Below, one piece after another: positions 17,098 through 26,818 of a stretch of DNA of 64,000 nt. Origin of the DNA: Simplicispira hankyongi (GTDB lineage Bacteria > Pseudomonadota > Gammaproteobacteria > Burkholderiales > Burkholderiaceae_C); contig NZ_QXJC01000008.1 in NCBI RefSeq assembly GCF_003570885.1, positions 36,447 through 100,446 on the forward strand, read 5' to 3'. Each line of letters starts with the position of its first letter. Position 1 is the first letter of the stretch. The notes beneath the pieces were generated by a model. That model was not told the DNA's origin and ran no database searches. It was given only the letters and a program-made list of their open reading frames with translations. Position numbers and translations under genes: made by a program.

Positions 17098-17197
17098 GAA
17101 CAGAATTGTTTCTGTGGCGCTGGGCGCTGCGTATTCGGACATACCCGTGGTGCCGCACGTCGCGCATACGGAACGTGAGTCGATAAAATCCTGCGCC

Positions 17198-17680
17198 ATG
17201 CAAACCAAAGACGCACTCGACAAGCTGGACCGCGCGATCCTGCGCTCTCTGCAAGCCAATGGACGCGAAACTTACGATGTGATCGGCGAGCAGGTGGGGC
17301 TCTCGCCCAGTGCCGTCTTGCGCCGGGTCAAGCGCCTGGAAGAAGCCGGGGTAATCGACCGCTATGTGGCGCTGGTCAAGCCAGAGTCGGTGGGCTTAGG
17401 GCTCACCGCCTACCTCAACGTGCGGCTGGAAAAGGCCACCGAGAGCCACAAGCGCAACCCGATGGATGTGTTTCGCGCGGCGGTGCAGACTTGGCCAGAA
17501 GTGGTCGAGTGCGCTTCGCTCACCGGCGAAATGGACTACCTGCTGCGTGTGGTCGTGGCCGATATGGCGCATTACAGCCGCTTCATCATGGAGACACTGC
17601 TCAAGCACCCCAGCGTGCAGGATTGCAAGACCAGCTTTGTGCTGGACCACGTCAAGGCGACGACGGCGGTACCTGTCTGA
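17198..17680 (+). CDS. Lrp/AsnC-family transcriptional regulator
   Basis: The 160-residue protein has an N-terminal helix-turn-helix (LDKLDRAILRSLQANGRETYDVIGEQVGLSPSAVLRRVKRLEEAGVI) and a C-terminal RAM ligand-binding domain (~75-155) including VVECASLTGEMDYLLRVVV. Lrp-type proteins of this branch often regulate aromatic amino-acid catabolism, so phhA/hppD nearby are plausible targets, though the lipase pair lies between. A TAAAAT box sits 8 nt before the ATG and no Shine-Dalgarno is visible, consistent with a near-leaderless transcript. Confidence 0.9.
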   Translation: MQTKDALDKLDRAILRSLQANGRETYDVIGEQVGLSPSAVLRRVKRLEEAGVIDRYVALVKPESVGLGLTAYLNVRLEKATESHKRNPMDVFRAAVQTWPEVVECASLTGEMDYLLRVVVADMAHYSRFIMETLLKHPSVQDCKTSFVLDHVKATTAVPV

Positions 17681-17785
17681 CGGCCTTTCACGCCTGCCTC
17701 TTACTTGGAGGTGTTTTGGCAAGCATTTGATTTCATTGGAAATTTGGCTCCATAGTCTAATTTGTTGCACCGCAGCAAAAAATGC

Positions 17786-17814
17786 TTGGAAAGCGGAGGC
17801 AAAGCGCCTATATT
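17786..17814 (+). promoter_or_regulatory. Sigma-70 promoter of the GNAT gene, leaderless type
   Basis: TTGGAA at 17786-17791 and TATATT at 17809-17814 are separated by 17 bp, close to the sigma-70 consensus. The ATG at 17821 is only 6 nt after the -10 box, so transcription would start at or next to the start codon. No Shine-Dalgarno is present. Confidence 0.55.
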
Positions 17815-17820
17815 GGCTCC

Positions 17821-18549
17821 ATGACTGAAACCAAAGACTGGATCAAGGCGTCCTGGAACACGGGAATGGACCTGCTGCGGGTTCCCGCTGCCAGGCTGTC
17901 AGATGCCACGCGCAGTCCGCTCATGGTGCCCATCCGCTCCCTCGGCCCCGCGCACCGCGAGCGCATTGCCCAGCACCTGCTGGCGCTGGCGCCTGCCGAC
18001 CGTTACCTGCGCTTTGGCTACGCTGCCCGCGACGAGCAGGTGCGGCGCTACGCCGAGCAGCTCAATTTCGACCGGGACGAGATTTTTGGCATCTACAACC
18101 GCCGCCTCGAACTGATCGCCATGGCCCATCTGGCGTACACCGACACCGCCGCTCATAGCGAATGCGCGGAGTTTGGCGTTTCGGTGCTGGAACATGCCCG
18201 TGGGCGCGGCTATGGAGCGCGCTTGTTTGACCGCGCGGCGATGCACGCCCGCAACGCCGGCGTGCGCATGCTGTTCATCCATGCGCTCTCAGAAAACACG
18301 CCCATGCTCAACATCGCGCGCGCGGCCGGGGCGCGGGTGCGGCGCGAAGGCCCGGAATCCGAAGCGTTTCTGGATCTCGCGCCAGCCAGCCTGGACACGC
18401 ACATGGCCGAGGCGGTGGAGCAGCAGTTTGCCGAGTTCGACTACCGGCTCAAACAGCAAGCGCACCAATTCTGGCGGTTCCTGTGCGGGCTGCAGGCAAT
18501 GCGCACCGGCGCGATCCAGAATACCGCCGGCCAAAAGCCTGAAGAATGA
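17821..18549 (+). CDS. GNAT-family N-acetyltransferase
   Basis: The 242-residue protein has a central GNAT fold (~45-185). Visible elements are the SLGPAHRERIAQHLLALAP start helix, an FGVSVLEHARGRGYGARLFDRA acetyl-CoA loop (the R/Q-x-x-G-x-G/A motif as ARGRGYGA), and the NTPMLNIARAAGARV segment. An extended C-terminal helix (~200-235) is less usual. The acceptor substrate is unknown. A sigma-70 type promoter (17786-17814) ends 6 nt before the ATG, which supports this start and a leaderless mRNA. Confidence 0.82.
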   Translation: MTETKDWIKASWNTGMDLLRVPAARLSDATRSPLMVPIRSLGPAHRERIAQHLLALAPADRYLRFGYAARDEQVRRYAEQLNFDRDEIFGIYNRRLELIAMAHLAYTDTAAHSECAEFGVSVLEHARGRGYGARLFDRAAMHARNAGVRMLFIHALSENTPMLNIARAAGARVRREGPESEAFLDLAPASLDTHMAEAVEQQFAEFDYRLKQQAHQFWRFLCGLQAMRTGAIQNTAGQKPEE

Positions 18550-18625
18550 GGCGCTTGGAGTCTCTGCCTGTCCAACACTACACTAGGGCCCTGATCCACT
18601 ACCGCATGTCCTGCATCCAAAGGCA

Positions 18626-19504
18626 GTGTCCGAACCGCATCCCGCGCGCGCGCTTGACAAGGAAGACAAGCGCACCTTCTTCAAGCGACTCGTCGAATTC
18701 ATCCATCCGGGTCCTGATTCCATTGACGAGCTCGTCGCCATTCTTTCCGAGGCCGAGGACAACGAGCTGATTGGTCCCGAGTCGCGCGTGATGCTTGAGC
18801 GCGTGCTGCGCATGGCCGATCGCACGACGGGCGATGTCATGGTCGCCGCCCCCCGGATGGACCTGCTCGATATCGATGCGCCCATGGACGAGTTGCTGCG
18901 TCTGGTCATCAACACGGCGCATTCGCGGTTTCCGGTGTACCAGGGGGAGCGCGAAAACATCATCGGCGTGCTGATGGCCAAAGACCTGCTCAAGCTGCAG
19001 CGCTCGCCCGATCTGCACATTCGCACGCTGCTGCGCCCGGCCACCTTCGTGCCGGAAACCAAGGGCCTGAACGACTTGCTGCGCGAGTTTCGCAGCAACC
19101 GCAGCCATCTCGCTGTGGTGATTGACGAGTTTGGTCGCGTGGCCGGGCTGGTCACCATTGAGGACGTGCTGGAAGAAATCGTCGGTGAGATTGAGGACGA
19201 GTTCGATATTCCCGAGGATGACGGCGATATCTTTGCCCTGGCCGATCGCACCTACCGTGTCAGCGGCGATACCCCCGTGGAACGTGTTGCCGAGGCGTTT
19301 GGCGTGACGATCGCCAGTACGGACCCCGAGGATGAGTTCGACACCATCGGTGGCCTCATCGCGCATGAAATGGGCCATGTGCCCAAGCGCGGCGAGCATC
19401 TGCAGTTTTGCGGCCTGCATTTTGTGGTGCTGCACACCAAGGGCGGCGCGGTGCGCTGGTTCAAGGTGACTGGCGCCACGCAAGACCTCGCCCGGCCAGA
19501 TTGA
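18626..19504 (+). CDS. corC: CorC/HlyC-family CBS-domain transporter-associated protein
   Basis: The 292-residue cytosolic protein of the CorC (YbeX) type has an acidic N-terminus (EDNELIGPESRVMLERVLRMADRTTGDVM) and a CBS pair at ~68-190 (MVAAPRMDLLD, HSRFPVYQGE, DEFGRVAGLVTIEDVLEEIVGEI). A C-terminal CorC_HlyC domain carries the TIGGLIAHEMGHVPKRGE motif. It has been linked to Mg/Co efflux and 16S rRNA/ribosome functions. The start is GTG at 18626. The stop overlaps the lnt start by one base, the conserved ybeX-lnt gene order. Confidence 0.92.
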   Translation: MSEPHPARALDKEDKRTFFKRLVEFIHPGPDSIDELVAILSEAEDNELIGPESRVMLERVLRMADRTTGDVMVAAPRMDLLDIDAPMDELLRLVINTAHSRFPVYQGERENIIGVLMAKDLLKLQRSPDLHIRTLLRPATFVPETKGLNDLLREFRSNRSHLAVVIDEFGRVAGLVTIEDVLEEIVGEIEDEFDIPEDDGDIFALADRTYRVSGDTPVERVAEAFGVTIASTDPEDEFDTIGGLIAHEMGHVPKRGEHLQFCGLHFVVLHTKGGAVRWFKVTGATQDLARPD

Positions 19505-21102
19505 TGCCGATGCGCGCGCGCGGCGGCATTCTGCCTGCCTTGCTCGCCTGCGCTGCAGGCCTCGCGCAGGCGGCATCGCTGGCCTGGCCGGGCAGCGGTC
19601 AACCGGTCTGGGGTTTGCAAATCCTGTCGCTCGCGGTGCTGGCGGCGCTGCTGCAGGCGGCGCCCAGGCCCCGCAGCGCGGGTGCGCGGGCCTGGTGGTT
19701 TGGTACCGCCTGGCTGAGCGGCACGTTCTGGTGGTTGTTCATCTCGCTGCACACCTATGGTGGCCTGCCCGCGCCGCTCGGGGTGCTGGCGGTGGCCGGG
19801 TTGGCGGTGTTCCTTGCGTCGTACTACGCGATCGCGGGCCTGCTCTACCGCGCCCTGGCGCCTGCATCGCGCCTGGGTGCTGCGCTCTTGTTTGCCGGGC
19901 TGTGGTTGCTCGCCGAACTGGCGCGCAACACCTTGTGGACGGGGTTTCCTTGGGGCGCTGGAGGTTATGCGCACGTGGATGGGCCGTTGGCCGTACTGGC
20001 GCCGCTGGTCGGCGTGTACGGGATTGGTTTCGTAGCCGCGTTCCTTGCCATGCTGCTGGCGCGCTTGCACCTTGCCGATGCGCGAAGCGGCCGTGCCTGG
20101 CTGCTGCTGGCGGTGCTGGCCTTGGGGCTGGGCGGACTTTATGGGTGGCACGATCGTTCGCGCGGCGATTCCGCCCCGGCGCATGCACCGCTCACGCTGG
20201 CCTTGCTCCAAGGCAATATCCCGCAGGATGAAAAATTTCAGCCAGGCAGCGGTGTTCCCACGGCGCTGCACTGGTATGGGGAGCAACTGGCCCACGCCGA
20301 TGCCAGCTTGGTGGTGGCACCCGAGACGGCGCTGCCGCTGCTGCCGCAGCAATTGCCGCCGGGTTATTTGGAAGCGATTGCGCGGCGCTACAGCCACGGC
20401 GAACAGGCGGCACTCATCGGCATTCCACTCGGCGACCTCAAGACGGGTTACACCAATTCGGTGTTGGGCTTTGCGCCGGGCCGCAGCGCGCCGTACCGGT
20501 ACGACAAACACCATCTCGTACCCTTTGGGGAGTTCATTCCCCCCCTGTTTCGCTGGTTTACCGAACTTCTCGATATTCCCTTGGGTGACTTCGGGCGCGG
20601 CCCGCTGGGCCAAGCCAGCTTTGTCTGGCATGGCGAGCGGATTGCCCCCAATATTTGCTACGAAGACTTGTTTGGTGACGAAATCGCAGCGCAGTTTCGC
20701 GTGCCCGAGACAGCGCCCACGGTGCTGCTCAATCTGAGCAACATTGGCTGGTTCGGCACGGGGCTGGCCATCGACCAGCATCTTACGATCAGCCGCATGC
20801 GGACACTGGAATTCGACCGACCCATGGTGCGCGCCACCAACACCGGCGCTACGGCGGTCATCGACCATCGCGGTGTGGTGACGCACCGTCTCGCCCGTGC
20901 GACACGTGGCGCGCTGTACGCAAGCGTGCAGGGGCAGGGCGGTGCGATCACCCCCTTTGCCTGGTGGGCGGCGCGCTGGCGTTTGCAGCCCTTGTGGATT
21001 TTGGGGGCTATCTGCGTGTTGGTCGCATTCTTTGTGCGTGGTAACCGCGCAAGAAGAAGCCGCAAAGCGTCTCTACAATCGGGGCTAGACGTATCCATCT
21101 AA
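19504..21102 (+). CDS. lnt: Apolipoprotein N-acyltransferase
   Basis: The 532-residue inner-membrane enzyme transfers an acyl chain from phospholipid to the alpha-amino group of the lipoprotein N-terminal cysteine. The N-terminal half (~1-215) has six or so membrane segments. The periplasmic nitrilase-like domain has the catalytic triad E274 (VVAPETALPLLP), K335 (DKHHLVPFGEF) and C385 (NICYEDLFG), matching E. coli E267/K335/C387. One C-terminal membrane segment lies at ~500-520. The start ATG shares a base with the corC stop codon, so translation is coupled. Confidence 0.95.
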   Translation: MPMRARGGILPALLACAAGLAQAASLAWPGSGQPVWGLQILSLAVLAALLQAAPRPRSAGARAWWFGTAWLSGTFWWLFISLHTYGGLPAPLGVLAVAGLAVFLASYYAIAGLLYRALAPASRLGAALLFAGLWLLAELARNTLWTGFPWGAGGYAHVDGPLAVLAPLVGVYGIGFVAAFLAMLLARLHLADARSGRAWLLLAVLALGLGGLYGWHDRSRGDSAPAHAPLTLALLQGNIPQDEKFQPGSGVPTALHWYGEQLAHADASLVVAPETALPLLPQQLPPGYLEAIARRYSHGEQAALIGIPLGDLKTGYTNSVLGFAPGRSAPYRYDKHHLVPFGEFIPPLFRWFTELLDIPLGDFGRGPLGQASFVWHGERIAPNICYEDLFGDEIAAQFRVPETAPTVLLNLSNIGWFGTGLAIDQHLTISRMRTLEFDRPMVRATNTGATAVIDHRGVVTHRLARATRGALYASVQGQGGAITPFAWWAARWRLQPLWILGAICVLVAFFVRGNRARRSRKASLQSGLDVSI

Positions 21103-21217
21103 AAATGCACTTATTGCCTGACTTGGCGCCGTGGCTCCGGGCGACGCAGTCCCGCCAGGCGAAGGGCATCCCTACCGAACGAAGGCCTTGCCTGCGCAGG
21201 CCTGGAGCACGATTTTC

Positions 21218-21757
21218 ATGGCAGATTCCTTTTCGTACGAGCAACTGATCGCCTCCGGCGAGGGGCGGCTTTTTTCGCCCGAAAGCGGGCGCCTGCCGCT
21301 GCCGCCCATGCTGATGTTCGATCGCATCACGCATATCGACAGCGAAGGTGGCGCGCACGGCCTGGGTCTGATTCGCGCTGAACTCGACGTGCGGCCCGAC
21401 TTGTGGTTCTTTGCCTGCCATTTCCAGGGCGATCCGGTGATGCCCGGCTGCCTGGGGCTGGACGCCATGTGGCAACTGATTGGTTTCTACCTGACGTGGC
21501 TGCAATTGCCGGGAAAAGGCCGTGCGCTGGGCGCGGGCGAGGTGAAGTTCACGGGCGAGGTGGGGCCTGACGTCAAATTGGTCACCTACGAAATCAATAT
21601 CAAACGGGTCATCAAGCGCAAGCTGGTGATGGCCATTGGCGACGCCCGCCTGTTGGCGGATGGCCAGGAAATTTACGTGGCAAGCGACCTGCGTGTCGGC
21701 CTGTTCAAGAAGGACGACGCCTCGGTGGGTGCCCCAGCGACAGGAGAGACTCCATGA
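21218..21757 (+). CDS. fabA: 3-hydroxydecanoyl-ACP dehydratase/isomerase FabA
   Basis: The 179-residue cytosolic hotdog-fold enzyme dehydrates 3-hydroxyacyl-ACP and isomerises trans-2- to cis-3-decenoyl-ACP, the entry to anaerobic-type unsaturated fatty acid synthesis. Catalytic H68 is in [18 protein letters not shown], and D82 in the same block corresponds to E. coli H70/D84. Length is close to the E. coli protein (172 aa). The ATG at 21218 gives the standard N-terminus ([16 protein letters not shown]). It overlaps fabB by 4 bp, so the two are coupled; the fabA-fabB pair is typical of alpha-, beta- and gamma-proteobacteria that make unsaturated lipids this way. Confidence 0.95.
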   Translation: MADSFSYEQLIASGEGRLFSPESGRLPLPPMLMFDRITHIDSEGGAHGLGLIRAELDVRPDLWFFACHFQGDPVMPGCLGLDAMWQLIGFYLTWLQLPGKGRALGAGEVKFTGEVGPDVKLVTYEINIKRVIKRKLVMAIGDARLLADGQEIYVASDLRVGLFKKDDASVGAPATGETP

Positions 21758-22974
21758 AACGGGTGGTGATCACGGGCACGGGCATCGTCTCGTGTATTGG
21801 CAATGACCAGGAGGCAGTGACTGCATCGCTGCGCGAAGGAAAATCCGGTATCCGCGCTATGCCGGAGTTCACCGAATTCGGCCTGCGCAGCCAGGTGGCG
21901 GGCGTGCCGCAGATTGATCTGGATGCGCTCATCGACCGCAAACAGCGCCGCTTCATGGGCGATGCCGCGGCCTACGCCTATGTGTCCCTCAAGAATGCCA
22001 TTGCAGAGGCGGGGCTCACGCCCGCGCAGGTGTCGCATCCCCGCACCGGCCTCATCATGGGCTCGGGCGGCGGCTCGCCGGCCAACCAGATCGAGGCGGC
22101 CGACACGCTGCGCAGCAAAGGTATTCGCCGCGTCGGGCCTTACCAGGTGACGCGCTGCATGGGTTCGACCGTGTCGGCCAACCTGTCGACGGCGTTCGCC
22201 ATTAAAGGCGTCAATTTCTCGATCACCTCGGCTTGCAGCACCTCTGCCCATTGCGTGGGCATGGCAGCGCAGCAGATTGCTTTTGGCTTGCAGGATGTGA
22301 TGTTCGCAGGTGGCGGCGAGGAGCTCTCCTGGGGCCTGGCACTGCTGTTTGACGGCATGGGGGCCATGTCCAGCAAATTCAACGACACGCCCGAAAAGGC
22401 CTCGCGTCCTTACGACACCGACCGCGACGGCTTTGTGATTGCTGGGGGCGGCGGCGCGCTGGTGCTGGAAAGCCTGGAGCATGCGCAGGCGCGCGGCGCC
22501 CACATCCTCGCCGAGCTCGTGGGCTTTGGCCTGTCGTCCGACGGCGAAGACATGGTCGCCCCTTCGGGCGAAGGCGCCATTGCGTGCATGCGCCAGGCCA
22601 TCGCTAACGCGGGTGGCGGCCCTATTGACTATGTGAACATGCATGGCACCTCCACTCCCGTGGGGGATGTACCCGAACTGCGGGCGCTGCGCGAAGTCTT
22701 TGGCGATGCAGTACCACCGTTTTCTTCGACCAAGTCGCTCACCGGCCACTCCCAAGGAGCGACGGGCGTGCAAGAGGCGATTTACTGCTTGTACATGCTG
22801 CAAGGCGGCTTCATCGCCGGTTCGGCCAACATCGAGAACCTGGACCCAGCGGCTGAAGGCATGCCGATCGTGCGCGTGTCGCGCGATGCGCCGCTCACCA
22901 CCGTGTTGTCCAACAGCTTTGGCTTTGGCGGCACCAACGCCAGCCTGGTGCTGCGCCGCTGGGACGGCGCCTAA
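21754..22974 (+). CDS. fabB: Beta-ketoacyl-ACP synthase I FabB
   Basis: The 406-residue condensing enzyme elongates cis-3-decenoyl-ACP (E. coli FabB is 406 aa). The Cys-His-His triad is C161 ([11 protein letters not shown]), H297 ([11 protein letters not shown]) and H332 ([10 protein letters not shown]). The C-terminal [13 protein letters not shown] completes the thiolase fold. The ATG overlaps the fabA stop (ATGA at 21754-21757). Together with fabA it determines the unsaturated share of membrane fatty acids, which many proteobacteria control with FadR or FabR; no such site was identified upstream. Confidence 0.95.
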   Translation: MKRVVITGTGIVSCIGNDQEAVTASLREGKSGIRAMPEFTEFGLRSQVAGVPQIDLDALIDRKQRRFMGDAAAYAYVSLKNAIAEAGLTPAQVSHPRTGLIMGSGGGSPANQIEAADTLRSKGIRRVGPYQVTRCMGSTVSANLSTAFAIKGVNFSITSACSTSAHCVGMAAQQIAFGLQDVMFAGGGEELSWGLALLFDGMGAMSSKFNDTPEKASRPYDTDRDGFVIAGGGGALVLESLEHAQARGAHILAELVGFGLSSDGEDMVAPSGEGAIACMRQAIANAGGGPIDYVNMHGTSTPVGDVPELRALREVFGDAVPPFSSTKSLTGHSQGATGVQEAIYCLYMLQGGFIAGSANIENLDPAAEGMPIVRVSRDAPLTTVLSNSFGFGGTNASLVLRRWDGA

Positions 22975-23103
22975 GACCTCCAGCGCTCCTGTCGCGCCTG
23001 CAATCCCAGCGGCCGTAAAATCGTGGGTTTGGCGCGCCGCTTTGGCGTGCTGCGGGCATCGCCCGGCTTACTCTGGCGTGGTTGATTCCGCGCAGGACGC
23101 CCC

Positions 23104-24024
23104 ATGTTGACCTTCCAGCAAATCATTCTCAAGCTCCAGTCTTACTGGGACGCGCAAGGCTGCGCGCTTTTACAGCCCTACGACATGGAAGTGGGTGCTG
23201 GTACTTCGCATACCGCTACATTTTTAAGAGCAATCGGCCCTGAACCCTGGAAGGCGGCCTACGTGCAGCCCAGCCGCCGCCCCAAGGACGGCCGCTACGG
23301 CGAGAACCCTAACCGGCTGCAGCACTACTACCAGTACCAGGTGGTCTTGAAGCCCGCGCCGAGCAACATCCTTGAGCTGTACCTTGGCTCGCTTCAGGCA
23401 CTGGGCTTTGATCTGAAGAAGAACGACATCCGTTTTGTGGAAGACGACTGGGAAAACCCCACGCTGGGCGCATGGGGCCTGGGCTGGGAGGTCTGGCTCA
23501 ACGGCATGGAGGTGACGCAGTTCACCTACTTCCAGCAGGTCGGCGGCATCGACTGCAAGCCCGCCACGGGCGAGATCACCTACGGTCTGGAGCGCCTGGC
23601 CATGTACCTGCAGGGCGTGGACAACGTCTACAACCTGACCTGGACCGAAGGCGCTGATGGCTCAAAGCTGACCTATGGCGACGTCTACAAGCAAAACGAG
23701 GTGGAGCAGTCCACCTACAACTTCGAGCACAGCGACGCCGATTTCCTGTTCACGGCCTTCAACGCCCATGAAAAGCAGGCGAAGCACCTGATGGAGCAGC
23801 GGCTGGCGCTGCCCGCCTACGAGCAAGTGCTCAAGGCCGCGCACAGCTTCAACCTGCTGGACGCACGTGGCGCCATTTCGGTAACCGAGCGTGCCGCGTA
23901 CATCGGCCGCATCCGTAACCTGGCCCGTGCCGTGGCCCAAAGCTATTACGAGAGCCGCGAGCGCCTGGGCTTCCCCTTGGCGCCGCGCGAATGGGTTGCG
24001 CAAATGGCCCAGAAGGCCGCCTGA
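23104..24024 (+). CDS. glyQ: Glycyl-tRNA synthetase alpha subunit
   Basis: The 306-residue class II catalytic subunit of the alpha2-beta2 glycyl-tRNA synthetase has the opening [20 protein letters not shown], motif-2 region [33 protein letters not shown] and [16 protein letters not shown] (motif 3). Length and sequence follow the E. coli protein closely (303 aa). The ATG at 23104 has an AGGA Shine-Dalgarno. glyS follows after 16 bp, forming the usual operon. No glycine riboswitch or T-box-like leader is apparent in the 129-bp upstream gap. Confidence 0.97.
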   Translation: MLTFQQIILKLQSYWDAQGCALLQPYDMEVGAGTSHTATFLRAIGPEPWKAAYVQPSRRPKDGRYGENPNRLQHYYQYQVVLKPAPSNILELYLGSLQALGFDLKKNDIRFVEDDWENPTLGAWGLGWEVWLNGMEVTQFTYFQQVGGIDCKPATGEITYGLERLAMYLQGVDNVYNLTWTEGADGSKLTYGDVYKQNEVEQSTYNFEHSDADFLFTAFNAHEKQAKHLMEQRLALPAYEQVLKAAHSFNLLDARGAISVTERAAYIGRIRNLARAVAQSYYESRERLGFPLAPREWVAQMAQKAA

Positions 24025-24040
24025 GGCTGGAGCCCACTTC

Positions 24041-26173
24041 ATGACAACGAAAAATCTACTCGTCGAGCTCTTCGTCGAAGAGCTGCCCCCCAAAGCGCTG
24101 CAAAAACTGGGCGATGCCTTTGCCGGCGTGCTGTGCGAGCAACTCAAGGTCCAGGGCCTGGCGACCGCGGATTCGGTGCTCACGCCGTTCGCCTCGCCGC
24201 GCCGCCTGGCCGCGCAGGTGACGGCCGTGGCCGGCAAGGCCGCCGACAAGGCCGTGCGCCAAAAGCTCATGCCCGTCAGCGTGGGGCTGGACGCCGCTGG
24301 CACCGCCACGCCTGCGCTGCTGAAAAAGCTGCAAGCCCTGGGCGTGCAGGTATCTGACCCGGCTGCTGCGGTCGCTCTTCTCCAACGCGCGCAAGACGGC
24401 AAGGCCGAGGCCTTGTTCTACGACAGCGTGCTGCCCGGCGCTACGCTGCAGGAGGGGCTGCAAAAGGCGCTGCACGAGGCCATCGCCAAGCTTCCCATTC
24501 CCAAGGTCATGACCTACCAGTTGGAGACCGACTGCGAACTCCCCGGCTGGAGCAGCGTGCAGTTCGTGCGCCCCGCCCATGGGTTGGTGGCGCTGCACGG
24601 CAGCGACGTGGTGCCGGTCAAGGCGCTGGGGCTCACGGCGGGCAACCGTACGCAGGGCCACCGGTTTGAGGCGGCTGTCTCGCCCGTGGTGCTCAGGATT
24701 GCGGACAGCTATGCCCAGCAACTGCGCGATGAAGGCGCCGTCATTGCCAGCTTCGCCGAGCGCCGCGCCGAGATCGCGCGCCAGCTGGCTGCTGCAGCCG
24801 CAAAAGTGGGCAACGGCGCCCATGCCATTGAGGACGATGCCCTGCTCGACGAAGTCACTGCGCTGGTCGAGCGCCCCAATGTGCTGGTGTGCTCGTTCGA
24901 GCAGGAGTTTCTTGGCGTGCCGCAGGAATGCCTCATCCTCACGATGAAGGCCAACCAGAAGTACTTCCCGCTGCTGGACGCGGCCGACAAGTTGACCAAC
25001 CGGTTCCTGGTGGTCAGCAACATCACCCCGGATGACCCAAGCCTGGTGATCGGCGGCAACGAGCGCGTGGTGCGCCCTCGCCTGGCGGACGCCAAGTTCT
25101 TCTTTGACCAGGACCGCAAGAAGACCTTGGCCTCGCGCGTCGAAGGCCTCGGCAAGGTGGTCTACCACAACAAGCTCGGTACCCAGGGTGAGCGCGTGGA
25201 GCGCGTGCGTGCCATTGCCCAGGCCATTGCCCATCAATTGGGCGATAGCGCACTGGTGCAACAGGCCGACCAGGCCGCATTGCTGGCCAAGACCGACCTC
25301 GTCACCGATATGGTGGGCGAGTTCCCCGAGCTGCAGGGCACCATGGGCCGCTACTACGCGCTCAACGATGGCCTGAGCGAAACGGTGGCGGACGCCATCG
25401 AAGACCACTACAAGCCGCGTTTTTCCGGCGACACCCTGCCGCGGAGCACCGTGGGCGTGGTCGTGGCGCTGGCGGACAAGCTGGAAACCCTGGTGGGCAT
25501 GTTCGGCATTGGCAACCTGCCGACAGGCGACCGCGACCCGTTTGCGCTGCGCCGCCATGCACTGGGCGTGATCCGCATGCTGGTGGAGAAGAATCTGTCG
25601 CTGGATCTGAATGCGCTGCTTGCCAGTGCGGTACCTGCCTTTGGCGACAAGATCACGGATGCTGCACCGCAGGTGGCGGATTTCATCTACGACCGCCTGG
25701 CCGGCAACCTACGCGAGCAGGGCTACAGCGCGCAAGAGGTCGATGCCGTGCTGGCCCTGCGCCCGCAGCGCCTGGCGCTGGTGGAAAAGCAGCTTGCTGC
25801 CGTGCGCGCTTTCGCTGCGCTTCCCGAAAGCCCGGCGCTGGCTGCCGCCAACAAGCGCGTCTCCAATATCCTCAAGAAGGCCGGCGACGTCGATCCGCAT
25901 GTCAACCCCGAGCTGCTGCAAGAAGCGGCCGAGCAGGATCTGTACGCCGCCCTGCAGCGTTTCGTCCCCGAAGCCAATGCACAGTTCGAGGCGGGCGATT
26001 TCACTGCGTCGTTGCAAACCCTGGCGGTGCTGCGTGCGCCGGTAGACGCCTTCTTTGACGATGTCATGGTGAACGCCGAGCAGCTCGACCTGCGCTTGAA
26101 TCGTCAGGGTCTTCTCAAAAGCCTGCACCTGGCGATGAACCGCGTGGCCGACCTTTCCCGCTTGGCGGTATGA
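24041..26173 (+). CDS. glyS: Glycyl-tRNA synthetase beta subunit
   Basis: The 710-residue tRNA-recognition and HD-domain subunit of the tetrameric glycyl-tRNA synthetase. The N-terminus LLVELFVEELPPKALQKLG is the family signature. Central blocks FEQEFLGVPQECLILTMKANQKYFPL, VVRPRLADAKFFFDQD and GDRDPFALRRHALGVIRML are conserved, and the C-terminal anticodon-binding-like domain ends at VADLSRLAV. Length fits the family (~690-715). The ATG at 24041 is preferred to longer in-frame starts inside glyQ. The stop overlaps the next gene by 4 bp. Confidence 0.96.
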   Translation: MTTKNLLVELFVEELPPKALQKLGDAFAGVLCEQLKVQGLATADSVLTPFASPRRLAAQVTAVAGKAADKAVRQKLMPVSVGLDAAGTATPALLKKLQALGVQVSDPAAAVALLQRAQDGKAEALFYDSVLPGATLQEGLQKALHEAIAKLPIPKVMTYQLETDCELPGWSSVQFVRPAHGLVALHGSDVVPVKALGLTAGNRTQGHRFEAAVSPVVLRIADSYAQQLRDEGAVIASFAERRAEIARQLAAAAAKVGNGAHAIEDDALLDEVTALVERPNVLVCSFEQEFLGVPQECLILTMKANQKYFPLLDAADKLTNRFLVVSNITPDDPSLVIGGNERVVRPRLADAKFFFDQDRKKTLASRVEGLGKVVYHNKLGTQGERVERVRAIAQAIAHQLGDSALVQQADQAALLAKTDLVTDMVGEFPELQGTMGRYYALNDGLSETVADAIEDHYKPRFSGDTLPRSTVGVVVALADKLETLVGMFGIGNLPTGDRDPFALRRHALGVIRMLVEKNLSLDLNALLASAVPAFGDKITDAAPQVADFIYDRLAGNLREQGYSAQEVDAVLALRPQRLALVEKQLAAVRAFAALPESPALAAANKRVSNILKKAGDVDPHVNPELLQEAAEQDLYAALQRFVPEANAQFEAGDFTASLQTLAVLRAPVDAFFDDVMVNAEQLDLRLNRQGLLKSLHLAMNRVADLSRLAV

Positions 26174-26802
26174 GCGCGGGCGCAGTGCCCCAGCCGCCGC
26201 GCGCTGGGGACGGGCGCCAGGCAGGGGTTGTCCTGGCGTTTGGGCCGCCCGCCCTGCTCGCTGCCGTACGGGCGTGGCTCGAATGGGTGGACGGCCGGCA
26301 CGCGCCGGGCCCTGCGTTTGCGATTGCACCACTGCCGTCGTCGCCCTCGGCCTTGGCGCTGTTCCTGCCCTGGTTGCTTGCCGGCGTGGCGCTGGCGCTG
26401 ATCGCCGGCCTGCTGTGGCTGTGGTGGCGACGCGGTGGCGCGCGGGCGGTGCGGCGGGTGCTGGTCGCTTTGTGGGTGCTGTTGTGGCTGGGCGGCGCGG
26501 GAGCGCTGTGGGTGTCGCACGCCAATACCGAGCAGTGCGCGCCGCTGCCCGCAGCCCAGGCGCGCGTGCTCGGGTTGCGCCCGCGCCCGCCCACGCTGCA
26601 CCAGTTGGGGGGCAGCGAAGTGGTGCTGGAGGTGTCTTCTCTGGCCGGAGCGCAGCTCGTGCGCATTAACGACGAGGGCGTTGCGCTCTGGCACCCTGGG
26701 CAACGCCTGCGCGTGGTGCTGGCGCACGGCCGGTTCTACGGCCTGTACCTGACGGGCTGGGAAGCCGCAGAGACGGCAGAGACGCCCCCCGCCGTCCAAT
26801 AG
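26170..26802 (+). CDS. Hypothetical membrane protein between glyS and gmhB
   Basis: This 210-residue protein has no function I recognise. It has two strong hydrophobic segments, roughly 63-87 (LALFLPWLLAGVALALIAGL) and 97-117 (LVALWVLLWLGGAGALWV), joined by an Arg/Trp-rich loop. A C-terminal globular part of ~90 residues contains one Cys (EQC) and ends in AETAETPPAVQ. The positive loop suggests both termini outside and the loop in the cytoplasm, by inference. It overlaps glyS by 4 bp and is 16 bp before gmhB, so it is probably co-transcribed. Genes of this kind recur at this spot in related bacteria from memory. Confidence 0.6.
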   Translation: MSAGAVPQPPRAGDGRQAGVVLAFGPPALLAAVRAWLEWVDGRHAPGPAFAIAPLPSSPSALALFLPWLLAGVALALIAGLLWLWWRRGGARAVRRVLVALWVLLWLGGAGALWVSHANTEQCAPLPAAQARVLGLRPRPPTLHQLGGSEVVLEVSSLAGAQLVRINDEGVALWHPGQRLRVVLAHGRFYGLYLTGWEAAETAETPPAVQ

Positions 26803-26818
26803 CCGGATAATCAGCCGC

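Noticed and set aside
19252..20886. 544-codon frame opposite lnt and corC
   Set aside because: Antisense to two conserved coupled genes; Gln/Arg-rich composition typical of GC-rich antisense.
22975..23103. Glycine riboswitch or attenuator before glyQ
   Set aside because: The 129-bp gap shows no conserved riboswitch core or terminator-antiterminator pair.
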